From NCBI GenBank assembly GCA_958298945.1, contig OY282608.1, positions 75,316,806 to 75,380,805 on the forward strand: DNA of 64,000 nt, written 5' to 3'. The DNA comes from Atherix ibis (Eukaryota > Arthropoda > Insecta > Diptera > Athericidae). Position 1 is the stretch's first letter. Each line of letters begins with the position of its first letter. Both the position numbers and the translations under genes were made by a program. Positions 48,329 to 59,913 of the stretch are shown here, in pieces. The notes under the pieces are model-generated. The model was not told where the DNA came from, did not search any database, and saw nothing but the letters and a program-made list of their open reading frames with translations.

Positions 48329-49515
48329 TTGTTTATTTGTTAGTTTGTTGGTTTGTTGGTTTGTTGGTTTATTGGTTTGTTGGTTTGTTGGTTTGTTCGT
48401 TTGTTGGTTTGTTGGTTTGTTGGTTTGTTGGTTTGTTGGTATGTTGGTTTGTTTGTTTGTTGGTTTGTTCGCTTGTTGGCTTGTTGGTTTGTTGGTTTGT
48501 TGGTTTGTTGGTTTGTTGGTTTGTTGGTTTGTTGGATTGTTGGTTTGTTGGTTTGTTGGTTTGTTGGTTTTTTGGTTTGTTGGTTTATTGGTTTGTTGGT
48601 TTGTTGGTTTGTTGGCTTGTAGGCTTCTTGGTTTGTTGGTTTGTTGGTTTGTTGGTTTGTTGGTTTGTTAGTTTGTTGGTTTGTTGGTTTGTTGGTTTGT
48701 TGGTTTGTTGATTTGTTGGTTTGTTGGTTTTTTGGTTTGTTGGTTTGTTGGTTTGTTGGCTTGTTTATTTGTTAGTTTGTTGGTTTGTTGGTTTGTTGGT
48801 TTATTGGTTTGTTGGTTTGTTGGTTTGTTGGTTTGTTGGTTTGTTGGTTTGTTGGTTTGTTGGTTTGTTTTTATGTTGGTTTGTTTGTTTGTTGGTTTGT
48901 TGGCTTGTTGGCTTGTTGGTTTGTTGGTTTGTTGGTTTGTTGGTTTGTTGGTTTGTTGGTTTGTTAGTTTGTTGGTTTGTTGGTTTGTTGGTTTGTTGGT
49001 TTGTTGGTTTGTTGGTTTGTTGGTTTTTTGGTTTGTTGGTTTGTTGGTTTGTTGGCTTGTTTATTTGTTAGTTTGTTGGTTTGTTAGTTTGTTGGTTTAT
49101 TGGTTTGTTGGTTTGTTGGTTTGTTGGTTTGTTGGTTTGTTTTTATGTTGGTTTGTTTGTTTGTTGGTTTGTTGGCTTGTTGGCTTGTTGGTTTGTTGGT
49201 TTGTTGGTTTGTTGGCTTGTTGGTTTGTTGGTTTATTGGTTTGTTGGTTTGTTAGTTTGTTGGTTTGTTGGTTTGTTGGTTTGTTGGTTTGTTGGTTTTT
49301 TGGTTTGTTGGTTTGCTGGTTTGTTGGCTTGTTTATTTGTTAGTTTGTTGGTTTGTTGGTTTGTTGGTTTATTGGTTTGTTGGTTTGTTGGTTTGTTGGT
49401 TTGTTGGTTTGTTGGTTTGTTGGTTTGTTGGTTTGTTGGTTTATTGGTTTGTTGGTTTGTTGGTTTGTTGGTTTGTTGGTTTGTTGGTTTGTTGGTTTGT
49501 TGGTTTGTTTTTATG
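48329..49515 (+). repeat. Nested subrepeats with TTTTTATG marker
   Basis: Within the 2.7-kb unit, a subunit marked by GGCTTGTTTATTTGTTAG and then GTTTTTATGTTGG repeats. The GTTTTTATG marker lies at 48867, 49139 and 49507, spaced 272 and 368 bases (34 and 46 octamer lengths). The earlier subunit near 48441 has GGTATGTT in place of the marker. In the other 2.7-kb unit the markers lie at 51585, 51865 and 52233, spaced 280 and 368, so one octamer differs. Confidence 0.82.
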
Positions 49516-50451
49516 TTGGTTTGTTTGTTTGTTGGTTTGTTGGCTTGTTGGCTTGTTGGTTTGTTGGTTTGTTGGTTTGTTGGTTTGTTGGTTTGTTGGT
49601 TTGTTGGTTTGTTGGTTTGTTGGTTTGTTGGTTTGTTGGTTTGTTGGTTTGTTGGTTTTTTGGTTTGTTGGTTTGTTGGTTTGTTGGTTTGTTGGCTTGT
49701 TGGATTCTTGGTTTGTTGGTTTGTTGGTTTGTTGGTTTGTTAATTTGTTCGTTTGTTGTTTTGTTGGTTTGTTGGTTTGTTCGCTTGTGCGTTTGTTGGC
49801 TTGTTAGTTTGTTGGCTTGTTGGCTTGTTGGTTTGTTGGTTTGTTGGTTTGTTGGTTTGTTGGTTTGTTGGTTTGTTGGTTTGTTGGTTTGTTGGTTTGT
49901 TCGTTTGTTGGTTTTTTGGTTTGTTGGTTTGTTGGTTTGTTGGTTTGTTGGTTTGTTGGCTTATTGGTTTGTTGGCTTGTTGGCTTGTTGGTTTGTTGGT
50001 TTGTTGGTTTGTTGGTTTGTTGGTTTGTTGGCTTGTTGGCTTGATGGTTTGTTGGTTTGTTGGTTTGTTCGTTTGTTGGTTTGTTGGTTTGTTCGATTGT
50101 TGGTTTGTTGGTTTGTTGGTTTTGTGGTTTGTTGGTTTGTTGGCTTGTTGGTTTGTTGGCTTGTTGGTTTGTTGGTTTGTTGGTTTGTTGGTTTGATGGT
50201 TTGTTGGTTTGTTGGTTTGTTGGCTTGTTGGCTTGTTGGTTTGTTGGTTTGTTGGTTTGTTGGTTTGTTGGTTTGTTAGTTTGTTGGTTTGTTCGTTTGT
50301 TGTTTTGTTAGTTTGTTGGTTTGTTCACTTGTGCGTTTGTTGGCTTGTTGGTTTGTTGGCTTGTTGGTTTGTTGGTTTGTTGGTTTGTTGGTTTAATAGT
50401 TTGTTGGTTTGTTGGCTTGTTGGCTTGTTGGTTAGTTGGTTTGTTGGTTTG

Positions 50452-53184
50452 TTGGTTTCTTGGTTTGTTGGTTACTTGGTTTGTTGGTTTGTAGGTTTGT
50501 TGGCTTGTTGGTTTACTGGTTTGTTGGTTTGTTGGTTTGTTGCTTTGTTGGTTTGTTTGTTTGTTAGTTTGGTCGTTTGTTGGCTTGTTGGTTTATTGGC
50601 TTGTTGGTTTGATAGTTTGTTGGCTTGTTGGTTTGTTTGTTTGTTATTTTGTTGGTTTGTTGGTTTGTTGGTTTGTTCGTTTGTTGGTGTTGGTTACTTG
50701 ATTTGTTGGTTTGTTGGTTTGTTGGCTTGTTGGTTTGTTGGTTTGTTGGTTTGTAGGTTTATTTGTTTGTTTGTTTGTTGGTGTGTACGTTTGTAGGTTT
50801 GTTGGTTACTTTGTTTGTTGGTTTGTTCGTTTGTTCGTTTGTTGGTTTGTTGGTTTATTGGTTTGTTCGTTTGTTGGGTTGTTGGTTTGTTGGTTTGTTG
50901 GTTTGTTGGTTTGTTGGTTTGTTGGTTTGTTGGTTTGTTGGTTTGTTGGTTTGTTAGTTTGTTGGTTTGTTAGTTTGTTGGTTTGTTGGTTTGTTGGTTT
51001 GTTGGTTTTTTGGTTTGTTGGTTTGTTGGTTTGTTGGTTTGTTGGCTTGTTTATTTGTTAGTTTGTTGGTTTGTTGGTTTGTTGGTTTATTGGTTTGTTG
51101 GTTTGTTGGTTTGTTCGTTTGTTGGTTTGTTGGTTTGTTGGTTTGTTGGTTTGTTGGTATGTTGGTTTGTTTGTTTGTTGGTTTGTTCGCTTGTTGGCTT
51201 GTTGGTTTGTTGGTTTGTTGGTTTGTTGGTTTGTTGGTTTGTTGGTTTGTTGGATTGTTGGTTTGTTGGTTTGTTGGTTTGTTGGTTTTTTGGTTTGTTG
51301 GTTTATTGGTTTGTTGGTTTGTTGGTTTGTTGGCTTGTAGGCTTCTTGGTTTGTTGGTTTGTTGGTTTGTTGGTTTGTTGGTTTGTTAGTTTGTTGGTTT
51401 GTTGGTTTGTTGGTTTGTTGGTTTGTTGGTTTGTTGGTTTGTTGGTTTTTTGGTTTGTTGGTTTGTTGGTTTGTTGGCTTGTTTATTTGTTAGTTTGTTG
51501 GTTTGTTGGTTTGTTGGTTTATTGGTTTGTTGGTTTGTTGGTTTGTTGGTTTGTTGGTTTGTTGGTTTGTTGGTTTGTTGGTTTGTTTTTATGTTGGTTT
51601 GTTTGTTTGTTGGTTTGTTGGCTTGTTGGCTTGTTGGTTTGTTGGTTTGTTGGTTTGTTGGTTTGTTGGTTTGTTGGTTTGTTGGTTTGTTAGTTTGTTG
51701 GTTTGTTGGTTTGTTGGTTTGTTGGATTGTTGGTTTGTTGGTTTGTTGGTTTTTTGGTTTGTTGGTTTGTTGGTTTGTTGGCTTGTTTATTTGTTAGTTT
51801 GTTGGTTTGTTGGTTTGTTGGTTTATTGGTTTGTTGGTTTGTTGGTTTGTTGGTTTGTTGGTTTGTTTTTATGTTGGTTTGTTTGTTTGTTGGTTTGTTG
51901 GCTTGTTGGCTTGTTGGTTTGTTGGTTTGTTGGTTTGTTGGCTTGTTGGTTTGTTGGTTTATTGGTTTGTTGGTTTGTTAGTTTGTTGGTTTGTTGGTTT
52001 GTTGGTTTGTTGGTTTGTTGGTTTTTTGGTTTGTTGGTTTGTTGGTTTGTTGGCTTGTTTATTTGTTAGTTTGTTGGTTTGTTGGTTTGTTGGTTTATTG
52101 GTTTGTTGGTTTGTTGGTTTGTTGGTTTGTTGGTTTGTTGGTTTGTTGGTTTGTTGGTTTGTTGGTTTATTGGTTTGTTGGTTTGTTGGTTTGTTGGTTT
52201 GTTGGTTTGTTGGTTTGTTGGTTTGTTGGTTTGTTTTTATGTTGGTTTGTTTGTTTGTTGGTTTGTTGGCTTGTTGGCTTGTTGGTTTGTTGGTTTGTTG
52301 GTTTGTTGGTTTGTTGGTTTGTTGGTTTGTTGGTTTGTTGGTTTGTTGGTTTGTTGGTTTGTTGGTTTGTTGGTTTGTTGGTTTGTTGGTTTTTTGGTTT
52401 GTTGGTTTGTTGGTTTGTTGGTTTGTTGGCTTGTTGGATTCTTGGTTTGTTGGTTTGTTGGTTTGTTAATTTGTTCGTTTGTTGTTTTGTTGGTTTGTTG
52501 GTTTGTTCGCTTGTGCGTTTGTTGGCTTGTTAGTTTGTTGGCTTGTTGGCTTGTTGGTTTGTTGGTTTGTTGGTTTGTTGGTTTGTTGGTTTGTTGGTTT
52601 GTTGGTTTGTTGGTTTGTTGGTTTGTTCGTTTGTTGGTTTTTTGGTTTGTTGGTTTGTTGGTTTGTTGGTTTGTTGGTTTGTTGGCTTATTGGTTTGTTG
52701 GCTTGTTGGCTTGTTGGTTTGTTGGTTTGTTGGTTTGTTGGTTTGTTGGTTTGTTGGCTTGTTGGCTTGATGGTTTGTTGGTTTGTTGGTTTGTTCGTTT
52801 GTTGGTTTGTTGGTTTGTTCGATTGTTGGTTTGTTGGTTTGTTGGATTTGTGGTTTGTTGGTTTGTTGGCTTGTTGGTTTGTTGGCTTGTTGGTTTGTTG
52901 GTTTGTTGGTTTGTTGGTTTGATGGTTTGTTGGTTTGTTGGTTTGTTGGCTTGTTGGCTTGTTGGTTTGTTGGTTTGTTGGTTTGTTGGTTTGTTGGTTT
53001 GTTAGTTTGTTGGTTTGTTCGTTTGTTGTTTTGTTAGTTTGTTGGTTTGTTCACTTGTGCGTTTGTTGGCTTGTTGGTTTGTTGGCTTGTTGGTTTGTTG
53101 GTTTGTTGGTTTGTTGGTTTAATAGTTTGTTGGTTTGTTGGCTTGTTGGCTTGTTGGTTAGTTGGTTTGTTGGTTTGTTGGTTT
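50452..53184 (+). repeat. 2.7-kb tandem duplication, unit 2
   Basis: This unit is about 16 bases (two octamers) longer than unit 1 where the two align. It opens with GGTTTCTTGGTTTGTTGG followed by M1 at 50470-50705, and ends in GGTTAGTTGG near 53,158. Private changes include GGATTTGTGG near 52843, where unit 1 has GGTTTTGTGG. Confidence 0.88.
50470..50705 (+). repeat. Module M1, copy 14
   Basis: This 236-bp copy duplicates copy 13 at offset 2710 and shares its GTAGGTTTG and TTAGTTTGGTCG variants. It retains GATAGTTTGTTGG where copy 13 has GATAGTTTTTTGG. Confidence 0.8.
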
Positions 53185-53543
53185 GTTGGTTTGTTCGTTT
53201 GTTGGTTTGTTAGTTTGTTGGTTAATTGGTTTTTTGGTTTCTTGGCTTGTTGGTTTGTTGGTTTGTTGGTTTGTTGGTTTATTGGTTTGTTGGTTTGTTG
53301 GTTTGCTGGTTTGTTCGTTTGTTGGTTTTTTGGTTTGTTGGTTTGTTGGTTTGTTGGTTTGTTGGTTTGTTGGTTTGTTTGATTGTTTGTTTGTTTTTTG
53401 GTTTGTTGGTTTGTTCGTTTGTTGGTTTGTTGGTTTGTTGGTTTGTTGGTTTGTTCGTTTGTTGGTTTTTTGGTTTGTTGGTTTGTTGGTTTGTTGGTTT
53501 GTTGGCTTGTTGGTTTGTTGGTTTCTTGGTTTCTTGGTTTGTT

Positions 53544-53779
53544 GGTTACTTGGTTTGTTGGTTTGTTGGTTTGTTGGCTTGTTGGTTTACTGGTTTGTTG
53601 GTTTGTTGGTTTGTTGCTTTGTTGGTTTGTTTGTTTGTTGGTTTGGTCGTTTGTTGCCTTGTTGGTTTATTGGCTTGTTGGTTTGATAGTTTGTTGGCTT
53701 GTTGGTTTGTTCGTTTGTTATTTTGTTGGTTTGTTGGTTTCTTGGTTTGTTCGTTTGTTGGTGTTGGTTACTTGATTTG
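53544..53779 (+). repeat. Module M1, copy 15
   Basis: This 236-bp copy has TTGCCTTG near 53655 and GGTTTCTTGG near 53738. M3 follows at 53854, 94 bases after the ending starts. A close partial relative lies at about 56,115-56,316, which lacks the opening GGTTACTTGG and has GGTTTCTCGG. Confidence 0.75.
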
Positions 53780-54539
53780 TTGGTTTGTTGGTTTGTTGGC
53801 TTGTTGGTTTGTTGGTTTGTTGGTTTGTTGGTTTGTTGGTTTGTTTGTTTGTTGGTTTGGTCGGTTGTTAGCTTGTTGGTTTTTTGGCTTGTTGGCTTGT
53901 TGGCTTGTTGGTTTGTTGGTATGTTTGTTTGTTGGTTTTTTGGTTTGTTGGTTTGTTGGTTTGTTGGTTTGTTGGTTTGTTGGTTTTTTGGTTTGTTGGC
54001 TCGTTGGTTTGTTGGTTTGTTGGTTTGTTGGTTTGTTTGTTTGTTGGTTTGTGTGTTTGTTGGCTTGTTGGTTTGTTGGCTTGTTGGCTTGTTGGTTTGT
54101 TGGTTTTTTGGCTTGTTGGCTTGTTGGCTTGTTGGCTTGTTGAATTGTTGGTTTGTTGGTTTGTTGGTTTGTTGGTTTGTTGGTTTGTTGGTTTGTTGGT
54201 TTGTTGGTTTGTTGGTTTGTTGGTTTGTTGGTTTGTTGGTTTGTTGGTTTGTTGGTTTGTTGGTTTGTTTGTTTGTTGGTTTGTGTGTTTGTTGGCTTGT
54301 TGGTTTGTTGGCTTGTTGGCTTGTTGGTTTGTTGGTTTGTTGGTTTGTTGGTTTGTTGGTTTGTTTGTTTGTTGGTTTGTTGGTTTGTTGGTTTGTTGGT
54401 TTGTTGGTTTGTTGGTTTGTTGGTTTGTTGGTTTGTTGGTTTTTGGTTTGTTGGTTTGTTGGTTTGTTGGTTTGTTGGTTTGTTGGCTTGTTGGCTTGTT
54501 GGTTTGTTGGTTTGTTGGTTTGTTAGTTTGTTAGTTTGT

Positions 54540-57526
54540 TGGTTTGTTCGTTTGTTGTTTTGTTAATTTGTTGGTTTGTTCACTTGTGCGTTTGTTGGCT
54601 TGTTGGTTTGTTGGCTTGTTGGCTTGTTGGTTTGTTGGTTTGTTGGTTTGTTGGTTTATTAGTTTGTTGGTATGTTGGCTTGTTGGCTTGTTGGTTAGTT
54701 GGTTTGCTGGTTTGTTTGTTTGTTGGTTTGTTCGTTTGTTGGTTTGTTAGTTTGTTGGTTTTTTGGTTTGTTGGTTTGTTGGTTTGTTGGTTTTTTGGTT
54801 TGTTGGTTTGATGGTTTGTTGGTTTGTTGGTTTGTTGGTTTGTTGGTTTGTTGGTTTGTTGGTTTGTTGGTTTGTTGGTTTTTTGGTTTGTTGGTTTGTT
54901 GGTTTGTTGGTATTTGGTTTGTTGGTTTGTTGGTTTGTTGGTTTGTTGGTTTGTTGGTTTGTTGGTTTGTTGGTTTGTTGGTTTTTTGGTTTGTTGGTTT
55001 GTTGGTTTGTTGGTTTGTTGGCTTGTTGGATTCTTGGTTTGTTGGTTTGTTGGTTTGTTGGTTTATTGGTTTGTTGGTTTGTTCGTTTGTTGTTTTGTTG
55101 GTTTGTTGGTTTGTTCGCTTGTGCGTTTGTTGGCTTGTTGGTTTGTTGGCTTGTTGGCTTGTTGGTTTGTTGGTTTGTTGGTTTGTTGGTTTGTTGGTTT
55201 GTTGGTTTGTTGGTTTGTTGGTTTGTTGGTTTGTTGGTTTGTTGGTTTGTTCGTTTGTTGGTTTTTTGGTTTGTTGGTTTGTTGGTTTGTTGGTTTGTTG
55301 GTTTGTTGGCTTGTTGGTTTGTTGGCTTGTTGGTTTGTTGGTTTGTTGGTTTGTTGGTTTGTTGGTTTGGTGGCTTGTTGGCTTGATGGTTTGTTGGTTT
55401 GTTGGTTTGTTCGTTTGTTGGTTTGTTGGTTTGTTCGATTGTTGGTTTGTTGGTTTGTTGGTTTTTTGGTTTGTTGGTTTGTTGGCTTGTTGGTTTGTTG
55501 GCTTGTTGGTTTGTTGGTTTGTTGGTTTGTTGGTTTGATGGTTTGTTGGTTTGTTGGTTTGTTGGCTTGTTGGCTTGTTGGTTTGGTGGTTTGTTGGTTT
55601 GTTGGTTTGTTGGTTTGTTAGTTTGTTGGTTTGTTGGTTTGTTGGTTTTGTTAGTTTGTTGGTTTGTTCACTTGTGCGTTTGTTGGCTTGTTGGTTTGTT
55701 GGCTTGTTGGTTTGTTGGTTTGTTGGTTTGTTGGTTTAATAGTTTGTTGGTTTGTTGGCTTGTTGGCTTGTTGGTTAGTTGGTTTGTTGGTTTGTTGGTT
55801 TGTTGGTTTGTTCGTTTGTTGGTTTGTTAGTTTGTTGGTTGGTTGGTTTTTTGGTTTCTTGGCTTGTTGGTTTATTGGTTTGTTGGTTTGTTGGTTTATT
55901 GGTTTGTTGGTTTGTTGGTTTGCTGGTTTGTTCGTTTGTTGGTTTATTGGTTTGTTGGTTTGTTGGTTTGTTGGTTTGTTGGTTTGTTGGTTTGTTTGTT
56001 TGTTTGTTTGTTTTTTGGTTTGTTGGTTTGTTGGTTTGTTGGTTTGTTGGTTTGTTGGTTTGTCGGTTTGTCGGTTTGTTCGTTTGTTGGTTTGTTGGTT
56101 TGTTGGTTTGTTGGCTTGTTGGTTTACTGGTTTGTTGGTTTGTTGGTTTGTTGCTTTGTTGGTTTTTTTGTTTGTTGGTTTGGTCGTTTGTTGCCTTGTT
56201 GGTTTATTGGCTTGTTGGTTTGATAGTTTGTTGGCTTGTTGGTTTGTTCGTTTGTTATTTTGTTGGTTTGTTGGTTTCTCGGTTTGTTCGTTTGTTGGTG
56301 TTGGTTACTTGATTTGTTGGTTTGTTGGCTTGATGGTTTGTTGGTTTGTTGGTTTGTTGGTTTGTTTGTTTGTTGGTTTGGTCGGTTGTTAGCTTGTTGG
56401 TTTTTTGGCTTGTTGGCTTGTTGGCTTATTGGTTTGTTGGTATGTTTGTTTGTTGGTTTTTTGGTTTGTTGGTTTGTTGGTTTGTTGGTTTGTTGGTTTG
56501 TTGGTTTTTTGGTTTGTTGGCTCGTTGGTTTGTTGGCTTGTTGGCTTGTTGAATTGTTGGTTTGTTGGTTTGTTGGTTTGTTGGTTTGTTGGTTTGTTGG
56601 TTTGTTGGTATGTTGGTTTGTTGGTTTGTTGGTTGGTTGGTTTGTTGGCTTGTTGGCTTGTTGGTTTGTTGGTTTGTTGGTTTGTTGGTTTGTTGGTTTG
56701 TTGGTTTGTTAGTTTGTTGGTTTGTTCGTTTGTTGTTTTGTTAGTTTGTTGGTTTGTTCACTTTTGCGTTTGTTGACTTGTTGGTTTGTTGGCTTGTTGG
56801 CTTGTTGGTTTGTTGGTTTGTTGGTTTGTTGATTTGTTGGTTTGTTGGTTTGTTGGCTTGTTGGTTTGTTGGTTTGTTTGTTTGTAGGTTTATTTGTTTG
56901 TTTGTTTGTTGGTTTGTTTGTTTGTTTGTTTGTTTTTTGGTTTGTTGGTTTGTTGGTTTGTTGGTTTGTTGGTTTGTTGGTTTGTCGGTTTGTTCGTTTG
57001 TTGGTTTTTTGGTTTGTTGGTTTGTTGGTTTGTTGGTTTGTTGGCTTGTTGGTTTGTTGGTTTCTTGGTTTCTTGGTTTGTTGGTTACTTGGTTTGTTGG
57101 TTTGTTGGTTTGTTGGCTTGTTGGTTTACTGGTTTGTTGGTTTGTTGGTTTATTGGTTTGTTCGTTTGTTGGTTTCCTGGTTTGTTCGTTTGTTGGTTTT
57201 TTGGTTTGTTGGTTTGTTGGTTTGTTGGTTTGTTGGTTTGTTGGTTTGTTTGTTTGTTTGTTTGTTTTTTGGTTTGTTGGTTTGTTGGTTTGTTGGTTTG
57301 TTGGTTTGTTGGTTTGTCGGTTTGTTCGTTTGTTGGTTTTTTGGTTTGTTGGTTTGTTGGTTTGTTGGTTTGTTGGCTTGTTGGTTTGTTGGTTTGTTGG
57401 TTTGTTGGCTTGTTAGTTTTTTGGTTTCTTGGTTTCTTGGTTTGTTGGTTACTTGGTTTGTTGGTTTGTTGGTTTGTTGGTTTGTTGGTTTGTTGGTTTA
57501 TTGGTTTGTTCGTTTGTTGGTTTTTT
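54540..57526 (+). repeat. Mixed segment between large duplications
   Basis: Octamers here carry five M2-type elements: near 54580, 55114 and 55668, a CACTTTTGCG form near 56759, and the last running toward 57600. An M1-like partial ends at 56297, and M3 lies at 56375. The 55.08-55.86 kb part resembles 52.5-53.25 kb. A seven-base unit (GGTATTTGG) lies near 54910, and a nine-base irregularity (GGTTTTGTTAG) near 55645. The 56.9-57.4 kb part holds two successive copies of a block with TGTTTGTTTGTTTTTTGG and GTCGGTTTGTTCG. Confidence 0.6.
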
Positions 57527-58038
57527 GGTTTGTTGGTTTGTTGGTTTGTTAGTTTGTTGGTTTGTTCGTTTGTTGTTTTGTTATTTTGTTGGTTTGTTCA
57601 CTTGTGCGTTTGTTGGCTTGTTGGTTTGTTGGCTTGTCGGCTTGTTGTTTTGTTGGTTTGTTGGTTTGTTGGTTTGTTAGTTTGTTGGTATGTTGGATTG
57701 TTGGCTTGTTGGTTAGTTGGTTTGTTGGTTTGTTTGTTTGTTGGTTTGTTCGTTTGTTGGTTTGTTAGTTTGTTGGCTTATTGGTTTGTTGGTTTGTTGG
57801 TTTGTTGGTTTTTTGGTTTGTTGGTTTGTTGGTTTGTTGGTTTGTTGGCTTGTTAGTTTGTTGGTTTCTTGGTTTCTTGGTTTGTTGGTTACTTGGTTTG
57901 TTGGTTTGTTGGTTTGTTGGTTTGTTGGTTTGTTGGTTTATTGGTTTGTTCGTTTGTTGGTTTTTTGGTTTGTTGGTTTGTTGGTTTGTTGGTTTGTTGG
58001 CTTGTTGGTTTGTTGGTTTCTTGGTTTCTTGGTTTGTT

Positions 58039-58274
58039 GGTTACTTGGTTTGTTGGTTTGTTGGTTTGTTGGCTTGCTGGTTTACTGGTTTGTTGGTTTG
58101 TTGGTTTGTTGCTTTGTTGGTTTGTTTGTTTGTTGGTTTGGTCGTTTGTTGGCTTGTTGGTTTATTGGCTTGTTGGTTTGATAGTATGTTGGCTTGTTGG
58201 TTTGTTCGTTTGTTATTTTGTTGGTTTGTTGGTTTGTTGGTTTGTTCGTTTGTTGGTGTTGGTTACTTGATTTG
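58039..58274 (+). repeat. Module M1, copy 16
   Basis: This 236-bp copy has GGCTTGCTGGTTTACTGG near 58071 and GATAGTATG near 58180, both shared with the duplicate at 60868. M4 follows at 58349. Confidence 0.8.
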
Positions 58275-59769
58275 TTGGTTTGTTGGTTTGTTGGCTTGTT
58301 GGTTTGTTGGTTTGTTGGTTTGTAGGTTTATTTGTTTGTTTGTTTGTTGGTGTGTACGTTTGTTGGTTTGTTGGTTACTTGGTTTGTTGGTTTGTTCGTT
58401 TGCCCGTTTGTTGGTTTGTTGGCTTATTGGTTTGTTCGTTTGTTGGGCTGTTGGTTTGTTGGTTTGTTGGTTTGTTGGTTTGTTGGTTTGTTGGTTTGTT
58501 GGTTTGTTGGTTTGTTGGTTTGTTGGTTTGTTGGTTTGTTGGTTTGTTGGTTTGTTGGTTTGTTGGTTTGTTGGCTTGTTCATTTGTTGGTTTGTTGGTT
58601 TGTTGGTTTATTGGTTTGTTGGTTTGTTGGTTTGTTGGTTTGTTGGTTTGTTGGTTTGTTGGTTTGTTGGTTTGTTGGTTTGTTGGTATGTTGGTTTGTT
58701 TGTTTGTTGGTTTGTTGGCTTGTTGGCTTGTTGGTTTGTTGGTTTGTTGGTTTGTTGGTTTGTTTGTTTGTTGGTTTGTTGGTTTGTTGGTTTGTTGGTT
58801 TGTTGGTTTTTTGGTTTGTTGGTTTATTGGTTTGTTGGTTTGTTGGTTTGTTGGCTTGTTGGCTTTATGGTTTGTTGGTTTGTTGGTTTGTTGGTTTGTT
58901 GGTTTGTTGGTTTGTTGGTTTGCTTGTTTTGTTGGTTTGTTTGTTTGTTGGTTTGTTGGCTTGTTGGTTTGTTGGTTTGTTGGTTTGTTGGTTTGTTGGT
59001 TTGTTGGTTTGTTGGTTTGTTGGTTTGTTGGTTTGTTGGTTTGTTGGTTTGTTGGTTTATTGGTTTGTTGGTTTGTTGGTTTGTTGGTTTGTTGGTTTGT
59101 TGGTTTGTTTATTTATTGGTTTGTTGGTTTGTTGGTTTGTTGGTTTGTTGGTTTGTTGGCTTGTTGGCTTGTTGGTTTGTTGGTTTGTTGGTTTGTTGGT
59201 TTGTTGGTTTGTTGGTTTGTTAGTTTGTTGGTTTGTTCGTTTGTTGGTTTGTTAGTTTGTTGGTTTGTTCACTTTTGCGTTTGTTGGCTTGTTGGTTTGT
59301 TGGCTTGTTGGCTTGTTGGTTTGTTGGTTTGTTGGTTTGTTGGTTTGTTGGTTTGTTAGTTTGTTGGTATGTTGGCTTGTTGGCTTGTTGGTTAGTTGGT
59401 TTGTTGGTTTGTTGGTTTGTTGGTTTGTTGGTTTGTTCGTTTGTTGGTTTGTTAGTTTGTTGGTTTATTAGTTTGTTGGTTTGTTGGTTTGTTGGTTTGT
59501 TGGTTTGTTGGTTTGTTGGTTTGTTGGTTTGTCGGTTTTTTGGTTTGTTGGTTTGTTGGTTTGTTGGTTTGTTGGTTTGTTGGTTTGTTGGCTTGTTGGT
59601 TTGTTGGTTTGTTGGTTTGTTGGTTTGTTGGTTTGTTTGTTTGTTTGTTTTTTGGTTTGTTGGTTTGTTGGTTTGTTGGTTTGTTGGTTTGTTCGTTTGT
59701 TGGTTTTTTGGTTTGTTGGTTTGTTGGTTTGTTGGTTTGTTGGCTTGTTGGTTTGTTGGTTTCTTGGTT

Positions 59770-59913
59770 TCTTGGTTTGTTGGTTACTTGGTTTGTTGGT
59801 TTGTTGGTTTGTTGGCTTGTTGGTTTACTGGTTTGTTGGTTTGTTGGTTTGTTGCTTCGTTGGTTTGTTGGTTTGTTGGTTTGTTCGTTTGTTGGTGTTG
59901 GTTACTTGATTTG
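59770..59913 (+). repeat. Module M1, internally deleted copy
   Basis: The module opens normally with GGTTACTTGG, GGTTTACTGG and GCTTCGTT, then goes straight to the GGTGTT ending at 59894. The GGTTTGGTCG, GATAGTTTG and GTTATTTTG parts are missing. Its partner in unit 2 (62618-62853) shares the private GCTTCGTT and keeps those parts. Comparison gives a loss here of 104 bases, 13 octamer lengths. Confidence 0.8.

Larger units (their letters stand above)
47742..50451 (+). repeat. 2.7-kb tandem duplication, unit 1
   Basis: This unit matches 50,452-53,184. The offset starts at 2710 (GGTTACTTGG at 47760 and 50470), becomes 2718 by 48249, and 2726 by 49081. It then stays constant through the two M2 elements near 49780 and 50326. 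Matching in unit 1 ends within a few bases of where unit 2 begins, so the units are head to tail. Confidence 0.88.
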
